A stretch of DNA of 64,000 bases. Origin: Phytophthora sp. 'mugwort' (taxonomy: Eukaryota; Oomycota; Peronosporomycetes; Peronosporales; Peronosporaceae). Within the stretch, counting starts at the first letter, position 1, and each line of letters starts with the position of its first letter. Of the stretch, positions 1 to 11,422 are shown piece after piece. The DNA lies in the NCBI GenBank assembly GCA_033558025.1, contig JAUCEF010000010.1, forward strand, positions 87,001 to 151,000, in the 5' to 3' direction. The position numbers and the translations under genes were made by a program. Below the pieces are notes generated by a model. It was not told the DNA's origin, searched no databases, and saw only the letters and a list, made by a program, of their open reading frames with translations.

Positions 1-1407
1 CGGGCAGCGGCTGATGCTAGCCTACGCTACGCTAGTGGTCGCGTAAGAATAAAGGACTCCCGGAGATAAAGAAAAGCTCGTGGCTGGAGGACGCCAATGC
101 CGGATGGACGACGGTGACTTGTTGCTGGTGTAAGGCATGGTGGAACGGTTCCCAAGCCTTAACGAATGGATATGAAGAATGAATCTGAAGAAAAAATGGA
201 TGAAAGGAGAAGGACGCATGGGACATATTGGAATTTGGGAACGCTCAATCATGAGCGACAAATGTGATTTTTATATTTTAGTTGATGTCACGACTACCGG
301 GAAAGAGAGAATGAAAAGCTGGAAACAAGTTCGCGCGGTTGGCAAGAGGGGTGAGGAGACTCGTCGAGGACGCCGAGATGTGTCGGGAGGATGTCTCGAG
401 TGAGAACGGTTTGATCCGGCCCAATAGGGTTCGGTACCGTCCTCGCTCAGATGCGACAGGCAACATGATGTTTGAGAGTTCCCGCGCGAAAGGGCGTGGG
501 ACGGGCAGTAACCATGAGGAACGGGCTGTCGAGATTCGGCTGTGCTAGGCGTTTGACTGTCGTATGGTGTCCCAGCTGGTGGAGCTGTGCACTTCGGCAC
601 TCATTCTGCAATCACACATCAGGGCGCGCGCGGGGCCCAAGGACGGGAGGCACGGTCGCCGGTGGACTGGCGGCTTGGTACATCGTGGGTGACATCCCCG
701 AAGGGGTGAAAGATGATGCGTGCGGAAGGAGTGCGCCTGACATGCGGTGGGTGCGAAAACGGAAGACGGTGAACGACGAAGACAGGAAGTTTATTATGGT
801 TTGTATGAAGGACAAGACGGGGTGTCACTGATGCACAGGCCCTTGACCTGAGCCTGGCGCGTTGCAGAGCCCTGAAACGCAAGGAGAAAGAGAGCACGGA
901 AGGAAAGAAAGAATCAGGTCAGTCGTGAATTTACCTTTAAGCTAACAAGTTGCATCTTTGTGTGTGAGCTTGTTGGCAATCTTCCTTATGGTATTTGAAG
1001 CAACCTCTGTCTCCGTTCCCATACAGCGCAGGACGGTCCCAGAATGGACGGTTGGCGACATTAGGGAGCCGCGAGCGAAGGCGTGGCCGTGATGCTATAG
1101 AGAGGTGTCGGTAGGCAGTGATTGAGTGCAACTTGCGAAGTGAGATTGGTTGAGATTAAGTTGGCAGGGTGCCCAGGGGCTACCCATTGAGCAGTTCCCA
1201 GTGGTTGAATATAATGCAGTGCCCCTATTGGTCTATTTCGTTGGAGTTGCTCTTCAACGAGGTTAGTATAATGGACAGAGGCGCCTCTCCCAAGGTGCTG
1301 CTCTCTGTTGCAGCAAGGACGTATCCTCGTTGCAGACAATGAATGTGTGTAGACACAGGAATGCCTTGCCCTAGAATGGTGACAGGCTTGCCGACGCCGT
1401 CACCACC
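1..1407. other. non-coding or unrecognised repeat-type sequence
   Basis: No open frame here has a recognisable domain or conserved motif; the short frames on both strands overlap each other and look random. It lies next to the C-terminal end of a decayed gypsy pol on the minus strand, so part of it could be the 3' LTR and flank of that element, but I could not find a second LTR copy in the window. Confidence 0.4.
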
Positions 1408-3640
1408 TTAGGAGCGAGGCAAGCCCTCGCCTACGTCGACCTTACATCCTTCCGGATTTGACTTCGCGTTGACGGCGTATGAAGTCGTCAATGAGAACTT
1501 TCCAGTGACAGACGCGGTGGATGTTCTTCTCGAGCTCCGATGTAGCTTCGTGGTCTGGAAGGCCATGTCATTTGACGAGCCATTCCGTCTTGCGATTGAA
1601 CTGGCGCTTGAGTAACAGCTTCTCGATGATATGGAGATCTTCCCCTGTAGCTTCATCTGCGATAATCCGAGATGCTTTGGGGAGTACGCGAGAATCGAAC
1701 TTGTCTGGATTGAAGACGTAGTGACTGAGCGCATCTACGTTGAATGTAGGCTGAGTGATTTTATGCTGTGTGGCAAGATAAGCCGCGCTGCATTGTCGTT
1801 AACGTCTTCTTGATGACAAGGGGTCCAACATTACGTGCAGTTAGCTTGGCACGCTTGACGCCGATGTCCTTAGCGGCATGCAATCCGACGAGTATCCAAC
1901 ATGGCCAGATCGCCTTGTTTGAAGGAAACATTGCTTCGGCACTGGTCGTAGTACTTCTCTTGTGAGGCGTGAGCCTTGAGAAACTGTTCCTTAGCCTTGC
2001 TAATATTTTTCACGTTCATTCCTGAAGCGATTTGCGTACTCTGATAGACCTTGCTGAAGTTGCACGGTCGTAGACAATGTTGGAAGCGAGCCGAAGGGGT
2101 TTTGTTCCTTTCGACCCGTATCCACTTCAAATGGCGATAACCCAGTTGAAGCGCTAATGAGAGTAGCGTGAGCGTACTCAATGGTGCCGATTTTGATTGC
2201 CCAATCATTGCTATGATATGAGACCATGCATCGAAGTGTGTCTTCCAGCATCAGGTACTGACGTTCGGTTTGACCATCGGCCTGGGCGCAGTAGGATGTT
2301 GTCATTTTAATTGCATGTCCATAATCTTGGCAAGCGAGGTCCGAAATGAGAAGTGATCAATTTGGTATCACGGCCGCTGATAATGACCGCGGGGATTCCA
2401 TGGTGGCGAACGACACTGACAAAGAAGTGTTTGGCCGTCCGCTCTGCATCATCAGTCGTACTGACGGCACAATAGATTGGACGTTTGGAAAGCTTGTCCA
2501 CGACTGTCATGATAGCGTCATAGCCGTCGGACCCTGGCAATCGGGTCATGAAGTCCATGGAGACAACTTCTCAACATTTCGTAGATATCGGAATTGGAAT
2601 CATTTGCCGTTCTTCTTGGTATTACTATGCTTCCAGCGTGTGCAAGTTCAGCAACTTACGTAATCGGAAACATCTTCATGCAGCGACGTCCAGTAGTATC
2701 ATTGCTTAATGCGGAGGTACGTGCGATGAATTCCTGGATGTGCAGCTATGCTGGAATCGTGAAACTGTTGAATTATGTTCGTTCTCAGACGGTTGTGGGG
2801 GGAGTGCGAAACACAAAGCCTCAAACTTTTGGCGTTTTGGTCATCTTTCGACTGAACGTAAAGCAGTCCATATTGTAGAACGTAGGAGAACTTTAAAGAG
2901 CGAAGCTTGTCACGATATCCAGGATCTGTGCAAAAGCCTTTGACAAATTCAGCTCGACGCTCCGGTGACCAACCTAGCGAGCTCGAGTGTTGCATTTGCA
3001 CAACCGATGCGGCGATCGCTTGATCAGGAAATAGAACTTGAACATGGCCCTTGGTGATATCATCGGTCTCTCCTTCTTCGACTTTCTCCTCCCCCGAAAA
3101 TTCAACAAGAGAGCGAGAAGGTGTGGAAAGCGCATCATTGTTTGCGCGATAGTCAGTAACCACGCGGTAACGTGAACCAAAGGTGTCACATTCCGATGTA
3201 CACGTGTGAAAAGTGATGGAGTTCACGTCTGGCGGTGCCATGTCTGGTAAAAACAACGTATTGGACACAATGTTTGCTGGTGGATGGAGAAGTGCGTCGG
3301 CTACCGCGTTCATCGCCTTTGAGGAGGTGATGCGTGAAGTCGAATTCGGCGAAGAAGGTCAAGAAGCGTGCGAGCTTCGCAGAGACCTTCGGTGGTGTAA
3401 CAGCCAATGATGTGCACTGTTGTCCGTGAAAATATCAAATTACGACCATAAAGGTCATGATTCGCAAAACCCTGCACGATAGCCATGGTCGTGCAGTTTC
3501 CCGTTGATGGGGGTGGTTACCTCTGTGGTATTGCAGATCCGGATAAGATGGAAGTTGACTGGCGGCCGGAAGATCCACGTAGCCAGCGGAAGCCATAACA
3601 GCGTCAAGGTGATGGATCCGGACCATGCGACATGCCAGGT
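1408..3640 (-). pseudogene. Ty3/gypsy pol remnant (RNase H - integrase - chromodomain)
   Basis: A decayed gypsy polyprotein read on the minus strand. In order from 3640 downwards: an RNase H-like stretch with NGKLHDHGYRAGF and FFAEFDF, the end of RNase H with NAVADALLHPP (about 3310), an integrase zinc-binding region around 2700-2900 (HPGIHRTYLRIKQ), the integrase core with DFMTRLPGSDGYDAI and VVDKLSKR (2307-2558), the SYCAQADGQTERQ motif (about 2290), and a chromodomain-like end with NRKTEWLVKWH (about 1570-1620). The order RNase H, integrase, chromodomain is that of chromovirus-type gypsy elements. The frame changes several times and stops interrupt it, so it is not functional. Reverse transcriptase and gag were not found next to it, so the element is truncated. 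Confidence 0.8.
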
Positions 3641-5000
3641 CTGTATATGGTACGGATACTGAATCCGTACCCCCCCCCCGTACGATGGGGTAAGGTCTAA
3701 GTACTAGATCCGATCAGTTTAGTGCACACCGGATTGAAGATCCGTAGCTAAAGGGAGGTGGGAGGTAGAGTGGAGACGGGTGGCCAGGAATAGGTCAGAG
3801 ATGGGATCCTGGGTTATAAGTAATCCGTAGGATAGGTTTTGGGATGGGATCCGAAGGTAGATAGGCTGAGGTATAAATCAGAACCGAATTTGCACTGGAA
3901 GACCGACTTGACTATAGTATAAGGGATTTATACTGACCCCATACATAGACCAAGTCTAAACTTTTGCGATCTTCCTGCACACGTGGCAGCCCTGGGTAGC
4001 TTGGCCAGGTCGCGCTCGCCCTTTGGCTTCTCAACCCCCCCCCCCTCAAGATTCCGCTAATGGAGGCGGCAAGCATCGTAAAGGAACAAGGACAACTCCG
4101 ATAAGGAGCAAGGACACCTCAAGAACGAACAACTCCGGATCTCGTATTTCTATTATGGATCGACAAGGTCTACGCAAAGAGCTCAAGACCAAAACAACAC
4201 CGGATTTCGTGCGCAGGATACCCGCGCAGATTCACCCCCTCCTAAGTCCCCACAAGTACATCCAAGGCCCACCAAGTGCGCATCTCCTGTCAACGAGAGA
4301 GCAGTACCAGCCCGCCGACGGGTACACAAGGTGAACCACTCAGCAACTACACGACCGTCGGAGTACCCCTCCGTTAGTCGGTGTCTGGGCGCAGTGCGTG
4401 TGAGTTGGGATCCTACTGAATTTCAGCGGATCCACTCCACCACACCTCCCGTATTCCGCTATGCCTTTCCATGTCGTCGAATCCCCGTTTTTGCCGTATC
4501 GATGCCAGCCTCCAGTCTTTTGAGTGGACTATGCTGCTCCCAGATCTGTGTGATGACCCTTTGAAGGGCGGCACGCTCCCGCTGTTTGACCGCCACCAAC
4601 TGCGGTGTGGGTGGTGGCGCTGACGGGTTCCGAATGATCACCTCATCATAGCTTTTTTTCTTCCGATGGTTCTTCCGTCTTCTGTTCCTTCTCCCTGGAC
4701 GACATCTCAATCACGTCGGCGGCAGGGCTTGTACCGCCGGCCGCCGACGCACTCGTGTCCTCGCCATCGTCCTCGCCCTCATCGTGGAAGTCGGCAGGTA
4801 TGCATTAAAGCGGGTCTTTTTGTTCTTGTTTGCCGCTGAACTAATGCTGCCTTATGAGCGAACAAATGCTGACCTCCTTTAAAAGATACTGTCACCCATT
4901 TCGGTTTTCGGTTTGGGATCTCGGCTTCCCCGCTGCCGCGTCTTTCGTCTCATTTGCCAACCTTTTGCTTCCCTTGGGGTCTTCGTCCCGGATGGGGTGG
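3641..5000. other. unclassified repeat-like stretch with poly-C tracts
   Basis: Holds two C homopolymers (about 3670 and 4037) and short frames in both directions. A minus-strand frame near 4459-4800 encodes an acidic, Lys/Glu-rich segment and a plus frame at 4023-4334 encodes a basic, Ser/Pro-rich segment; neither carries a domain I recognise. Probably transposon debris between the gypsy and MULE remnants. Confidence 0.35.
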
Positions 5001-6114
5001 CTACCGGCGTGGCAGGAGACGCGGTAGGTTTACTCGTTCCTGACGTGACCTGGGCGTGCCAATCGCTTGCGCCGCTTGTTCTTGCAGCTTACGCCGTTGT
5101 GTCGTTACCGCCCTCATTTCCTCCATGTGACGAAGGGTTTGGCGAGATCTTTCATTTTGCACCACCTCCGTCTCGCTTGCGACCACTGCCCCTGGCCCAA
5201 GCACTGTAATAAAACTGTTCCTCAATATATTTTCACCTTGCCATTGTGTGACCTAGGTCTCCACATTGCAGGCATTGCAAGCGTCTGCCTACTTCGGGTG
5301 ATTCAGCACTATAGGTCCCCAAATCACATGATCCGGACGACAGGCCTCAAGAATTCAGGGCAACCGGCTAGCTTAAACGTTATGTTCAATACTGTGTAAG
5401 CTCGGGAGTTGGGCGTACAGATGTCCGTATCCTCTAACTCGAATTCTGCCTTGATGTTCGCCGCCAAGTAGGCGGTCAAGCGTCCGATGTCCATAAATCG
5501 CGTCACGTTACTGCATACTCCAGTTGCGGAGCCAATCTCATACCAACCACCCCTTGCTGCCTTTCCCAGGCTGTACCTGTTTTCTGTGTGTGGCGGTTCT
5601 GTAGTTGGTAGGCATTGCGCTTGAATGGAACCACCGTTAACTGAAATTTGCTCATTGTAGCCTGGTCAAAGAAAATCAGATGAATTGATTTCTGAATCCG
5701 ATTGTAACAGATAGTCTTGGTTTGACTGGTATCGCATGCAATTCCCCGAGATTGACCTTGACGCTTTCTGCAGCCAGTAAAATGTCTTCCTTCAGTGCCT
5801 GAGTATGCTGTCTGCTCACTGGGACGGAACTGCTGCCGATCAATGCGAATGACAATTCCCCTTCTACCTGCGCTTGATCGTGCCATACAACCGAAGCCTT
5901 TCTTTTGGGCGGGAGATGTTCTTCAGGAAGGCTGCTTGTCGCCGTCCTACGATACCGCCCTCGGCTAGTCCCTGAATGATGACCCATTCATCGTCCGTCC
6001 CATCCCGAAGCCGGCGGCCCTTTCTGGCACTGTCTTGTTGCTCACAGAGTCTGATTGTGGACGTTGTTGACAGTTCAGGACTAGCCGGAGCTACCGGGCG
6101 AACAGCTGCACTCT
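5001..6114 (-). pseudogene. possible C-terminal part of the MULE-linked protein
   Basis: Several minus-strand frames run on from the MULE transposase remnant (5864-6286, 5503-5886, 5324-5506, 5001-5225). Adjacent frames read sensibly when joined across frame changes, for example RFMDIGRLTAYLAANIKAEF directly after a frame ending LEYAVT. I recognise no domain. It may be the long C-terminal region of the same transposon protein, now frameshifted, or a separate element ORF. Confidence 0.35.
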
Positions 6115-8257
6115 TTATGACAACTGTCTCCGTATCCATGAAGTCCCGATCAGATGGATCAACATCAGATACATGTGTATTGTCAGACGATTCGGAATCC
6201 GGAGCTTCAGGATACACATGGTTCGCCCGAACGAACTGCCGGCTTCGCATACTAACGCCGGGGAAGCAACGCCTCCATGAATGCATGCTGCGATAACATG
6301 GCTACACATTAAGTGCTTCCGGTTGTATACATAGAAGCACGACTTGCTTCTCGTGTCAACAACCCAGCCTCCAACATGCTGATTTTTTGTCTGCATGCGC
6401 CTTGTATTGACGGAGCGTATAGAGTGAGCCACCAAGTGTTTCTCCGCAGTTGTATGTTAAAGCGGCGATTACTTGACACAATATAAATCAGCCGGAACAG
6501 ATTCAACCGGAGGGGCGCGATGTACTGAAAGGCACCCGCGACGGTACATTACTCGGTAGAAACCCGTCAGGCGATCCGAAGCGGCGGCCTCTGTCTTGAA
6601 TTCAGTATCGCTGTTCAAAACGCGATCCGGGCGCCATCCAAATTTCTGATCAGCTTGCTGGGGGTAGCCGGGCTTCCCGGACACTGTATCTTGACTTTTC
6701 GGTGATACTGCTCGAGAGCGTTGTTCGTGGTAGCATAGCCACCAGGCGTACGAATTGCTTGCCAACGAGAAAAAAAACGGTGCGAGCTTACCCACATTTT
6801 AGTTATATGGTCCGTCAAGTGGCGAGCAGGAGAGCCACGTTCAAAGTTGCTCCATTGGCGAGAACAAGCGTCTTAACCATAGGAATTTCCTGTCCGCTAG
6901 CGTAATGCATATCGTAAAGATCAGCAAATACAGTTCTGGTATCATAGTCACTTACACGCTTGTCACGCGAATGCTTCCATACATTCTGCGTAATGTGAAA
7001 CCAGCACATCGACACCATTGCGTGTGGTAATTCAGTGACACATACATTGAATTGATTTGTCTACATCCATCATCACGAAATCTGGATCGAATTGAACGCC
7101 GCAAACATCCACACACAAGCGTTTAATATATCGAATGCACTATCCGATATCGATGGCTTGTTTCTGTGAAGCTCAGAAGTACATCATTGGATAGTAATGC
7201 CCACAGCGGTCCGAATCGCCAAATCCGAAAACGATATAACAGTTGATGACCATGCTGTGTACTATCGATATGCAAGATTGTCGTGCAATCCGCGCGATTC
7301 TGCACCATCATGTAATTCTTGATAAGACGGAGACTGGTCATTTCAACTCGCAAATGATAGGATTCGGAGCCGTCGCCGAGATGGGACACCTCCCCGTTTT
7401 CCCTGTACCTGCGGCTGGCTGAGAATCACACAAAATCACCATGTATGTGTCCAGTAGCGTATCCAGGTTCTGCTGATCATAGAGACGGCTGTCACAGAGT
7501 GCTATCAATAGTGTCATCAAGTCCTCTGGGTGCTTGCGCCTCCAATTTTTCACAATATCTGCAACTTGTATGCTTCTGGCGCAGGCCCATTTATCACATT
7601 TTCATCCACGAGAACACACAGCAGCGTGAACAATTGTGCAGCCGTAATTTTCTCTTTAGATTGAAGACTTTCAACAATGTAATCTTCATTTATTGTGTCA
7701 ATTTGCGTTGCAAGGGTGTCAGAGAGTCGTTTATATCCATCACGTGTTCACCCTGGCGAGATATCTCGCACGTAATTGACGAGAGGAGAGAGCTTAAACT
7801 TGCACCGACATGGACAGGGTGCTGGCGGTCCGGTGTCACCATCACTTTCACGTAGTTGCTGCAGTTCGCAGCGTTTTGAACGGCATGGAATCAGCGGGGA
7901 TCTCATGATATGATCGCAGCGGTAAAGTGAGTAGTCATGGTCTAACAAATGGTCGATCATAAACTTAACGTGGTTGCTTTTTTTCGATAGCATGAGACGG
8001 AATGTTTGTACGGTAAATAGACAATATGTCGGGTGCGGTTGAGCGCCAAACACGATCCCATGGCAGTCGCACACGAGTTGTGTTGTCCGCACATCGGGAT
8101 GCCATTCATCGAGCTGTCCGGGGCCTTCAGTATCATCATTTTCCATAGTATTTCGTTTCTTTCCGCCGCACGGACAGCAAAAATGGTAAATGTTGTCTGA
8201 AAATGAAAACGGGATCATGTTGCTCCTGTTTATGAATGCAATGTGCAGCAAGTTCAA
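6115..8257 (-). pseudogene. Mutator-like (MULE) transposase remnant
   Basis: Minus-strand remnant of a MULE transposase. From 8257 downwards it shows an N-terminal Cys/His-rich region (about 7750-8250), a middle region with TTILHIDSTQHG and FGFGDS-type residues (about 7200-7290), the stretch FDPDFVMMDVDKSIQ (about 7050-7090), CWFHITQNVWKH (about 6975-7010), the TTNNALEQYHRKVK motif (about 6690-6730) and a SWIM-type zinc finger with CFYVYNRKHLMCSHVIAAC (about 6290-6345). These motifs and their order are those of MULE transposases (MULE domain followed by SWIM). The frame shifts repeatedly and contains stops, so it is inactive. No terminal inverted repeats were identified. Confidence 0.75.
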
Positions 8258-8990
8258 GTTAAGGTTCTATTTTGTGTTAGCTCATATTAAATGGTGGCGG
8301 AACACTTCAAGGGTGGTATCGTCCCCTTTTTTCTGTGTAGGTGGTCCTTGCCATGTTTGTGGTGGAGTTACACTTCTGTGGAACATAGCAGCACCGTATT
8401 TTCAACAATCCTCACTCGTTGGGCGGTCCCTCCGGTCCCGCTAAATACGAAGAGGTTTACTGGCGGCGCCGCCTTCATGTGCATCTGTTTCTACGGTCCA
8501 ACGGGAAAAGCTTGCCGTGTTCTCGTACACCTTCTTGTACTTTTGCACCAGCCATTTCAGGTCGCTGACCTGCAGCTCAGCGTCGAACTTCACGTCGAAC
8601 GTCACGTGGCGCGCCTACTGCTCCGCCTGGAAGTCCATTTAGCTCTGCATCTCCCGTGTTGTCTCCTCCGTCGATCATCTTGATCTGACGGCGGAAGCTA
8701 AGAAGGCGTGTGAGTCCCCCTTTGGAAATGTTTTTCAAATTCGAGTCCCTATTGGACTTTTCCTTTTCATTTACAGATTTTGACGAATCAAACTGATAAA
8801 ATATCAGAAAAAGAAATTACGGTTAAATATTATTCTGTATATAATAAATAAAAATATGGATATCACTTCGTGTTTCCCAAACAAACTGCAGATCCCTAGT
8901 CAGCAGGTTATCACGTCGGCGCCACGTCGGGGCGTCACTTCCCAATCCGATAGGTCACGTCACTAATAAGATATATGCATACCATCTCTA
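8258..8990. other. intergenic, with a short decayed coding-like stretch
   Basis: A minus-strand frame at about 8440-8620 contains a protein-like run (FDVKFDAELQVSDLKW and VQKYKKVYENTASF) but no start, no recognised domain and stops on both sides; it may be a gene fragment. From about 8760 to 8900 the sequence is AT-rich and probably upstream of the isomerase gene. No TATA box or Inr/FPR match is convincing here. Confidence 0.4.
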
Positions 8991-10257
8991 ATGCTGTCCT
9001 TCCTGCCGCTCCGCCGTTTCCGCTCTCCCTCCACTCACCTCCATCACTCTGCACAATTCCTCTTGTCTGCAGCCAGTATGTCGTCATCGGCCTCGCTCTC
9101 CGAGCGCTTTGAGCGCAGCCTGACGCTGGGCAAGACGTTGCCCCCTCTCTCGGACAACGCGGCCAAGCTCGAGATGTACGCGCTCTTCAAGCAGGCTAAG
9201 CTGGGCAAGAATGCAACGAATAGGCCGGGCATGTTGGACTTTGTTGGTCGAGCCAAGTGGGACGCGTGGGCCAAGCTGGGTGATATGACGCAGGACGACG
9301 CCAAGCTGCACTACATTGCCATTATTGACGACATGGCAGCCAAAAGCGGCCCCAAGGGGCAGCAAGACGAGGACGCGGCGGCGGCTACAGCTGCTGCTGG
9401 ATCCGAAGACCTACTTGTCGAGATTTCGTACGTTTGAAGGTTTTGCGGGACATCTTAGGGCTGACAGTGATGCTTACTAGAGTACTTGTTTTTCTGATGC
9501 GGACAGGGAGGCGGGACTGCTGACAATCCAGTTGAATCGCGCCAAGAAATTCAACGCCATCAACATTGCCATGTACGAGGGCCTGACCAAGGCGCTAGAG
9601 AGGTCCAAGACGCAGGATAAGGTCAAGGCCGTGCTGCTTAAGAGCTCGGGCGAGTACTTCTCCAGCGGAAACGATCTGAGCATGTTCACGTCGAATTCGG
9701 ATGGACTTTCGCTGGAAAAAATGGCGGAGAAGGGAGCGGTACTGCTGGAGAACGTAGTCGACACCTTTATCACGTACCCGAAGCCGATTGTGGCGGCGGT
9801 TCAGGGACCCGCAGTGGGTATCGCGACGACGATCTTAGGTCTCTGCGACCTCGTGTACGCTAAGGAGACGGCTACGTTCCATACACCATTCACGTCGCTG
9901 GGCCAGTCGCCGGAAGCCTGCTCGTCGCTACTGTTTCCGCGTATTATGGGACCCGCGCGTGCGAATGCCATGCTGCTACTCGGCGAGAAACTGAGTGCTA
10001 AGGACGCTGTTGACACGGGTTTGGCTACTGCAATGTTCGGCGCCGCGGATTTTGACACTCAAGTGCAAGCGAAGCTGAAGTTGCTGTTGTCGCGCTACCC
10101 GCAGTCCATTCAGCGCTCTAAGGCGCTGATCCGCTCGCCTGGGGCTGTGAAGGAGCTTCAGGAGGCCAATCACATCGAGTGCCAGACTCTCAAGGAGCTG
10201 TGGCTTGGACCTGAGTGTATGGATGCTATTCTGAAGTTCCAGTCGCGCAAACACTAG
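8991..10257 (+). CDS. enoyl-CoA delta isomerase with acyl-CoA-binding domain (ECI2-like)
   Basis: Two exons, 8991-9427 and 9507-10257 (donor GTACGT, acceptor GACAG), encode about 395 residues. Residues 1-35 are rich in Arg, Ser and hydrophobics with few acids, like a mitochondrial targeting peptide. Residues about 35-120 form an acyl-CoA-binding domain (YALFKQA, then KWDAW). The second exon holds an enoyl-CoA hydratase/isomerase (crotonase) domain with LNRAKKFNAIN, the oxyanion-hole region SSGNDLSMF and VQGPAVG. This ACBP-isomerase fusion is the architecture of human ECI2, which moves the double bond of 3-enoyl-CoA to the 2-trans position so that unsaturated fatty acids can enter beta-oxidation. 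The C-terminus (SRKH) is not a standard peroxisomal signal. A downstream ATG at 9078 (MSSSAS) would give a shorter form without the presequence. Confidence 0.88.
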
Positions 10258-11422
10258 GCGATCGATTGAGTCCAGCGACAATAAGGAATATGAGCCCTGA
10301 CTCCGATTGACGCTACGAGTTTGACCGTGCAATGGTGTAGATGATGTTTAAACAAAAATGCTGTTGTCTCTATGACGCTTCTGAAGCCCTTGGAATGCTA
10401 CAGATCTTGTTTGAAAGAAGGCATTGATTCTTGTATCTTGGAATTCAGCCTCGATTTCAGGGATGCCTTCAATCTCGGCGCAGGTACTATTGATCAAACA
10501 ACCATAGATACGCACTAAATGTACTAAATATCTGCTAAAAAAAGCTTTTAAAAATTACTTTAGTATTGTTTGTTAAATGAGGTCGTAATTTGGGCACTGG
10601 CCGTACAATTGCATCGCAAAGCAACACAGTGCACACTGCATCTAAACCACTCCGTCCGTGTGAGTCTGCTGGCCTCTATTTCTTTTTTTTGTTCTTCAAA
10701 AGACAGCGACGTAACTCGCTTTAGAGTAGCTCGCAGATTGTCGGTAACTCGCCGAGCGTGGAATACAATGGTTAACATCTTGGGCCACCCGACTAACTCG
10801 GGAAGCAGATATCCCTAGCATTCTTTTTGAGTCTCGTGTGCTTGTGTGTCAAAACCGACCCAGTCGGCTAGTGTACTTTTGATCGATGGTACGAAGGATG
10901 TGAAAAGAGAACTCAATTCTAAGTGGAGTCACACGATGGAGTCAGGAATTATTCTCATCCAGATTGTAGCAACCGGGCCCAGTGGAGAGGGAACCCTCTT
11001 CTGTTCTGGACCGAACTGCCACTCCCGTGAAAAAATTGACCTTAATTTCTCACAGGATGGGTGCGTTTAAGTAGAAGGTAAATGTGCTTGTACTTGGTTG
11101 CAACAGGGAGTATTGTGCACCAGGAGACCAGTGGGGATTAGAGGCAGATTCATGCTGAAGAGGCAGATTCTGCTGAAGAAGGGCACCAGAATTGCTGCAC
11201 TCGACCTGAGTCCATGAAGATCCCAGGAGATCCAAGCTGATAAATCGCAATCATCTCGTGGCAACAATTACTCAAGTGCAAAATTGTGGTTGCTTGGATA
11301 GGAGGAGAACCGGTTGGGCACGTCAGAAGACTGCTGCCGGTAATAATCGACCACCCTCCGTTGATATTTTGCCCATTGCAACTCACAGGCAAGCTACCTC
11401 AACGCTTTTATCATGCACAGGC
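10258..11422. other. convergent intergenic region, nothing recognised
   Basis: Lies between the 3' ends of the isomerase gene (+) and the phosphoesterase gene (-). Small frames on both strands have no recognisable motif. It should hold both polyadenylation regions; I see no RNA gene or repeat. Confidence 0.5.
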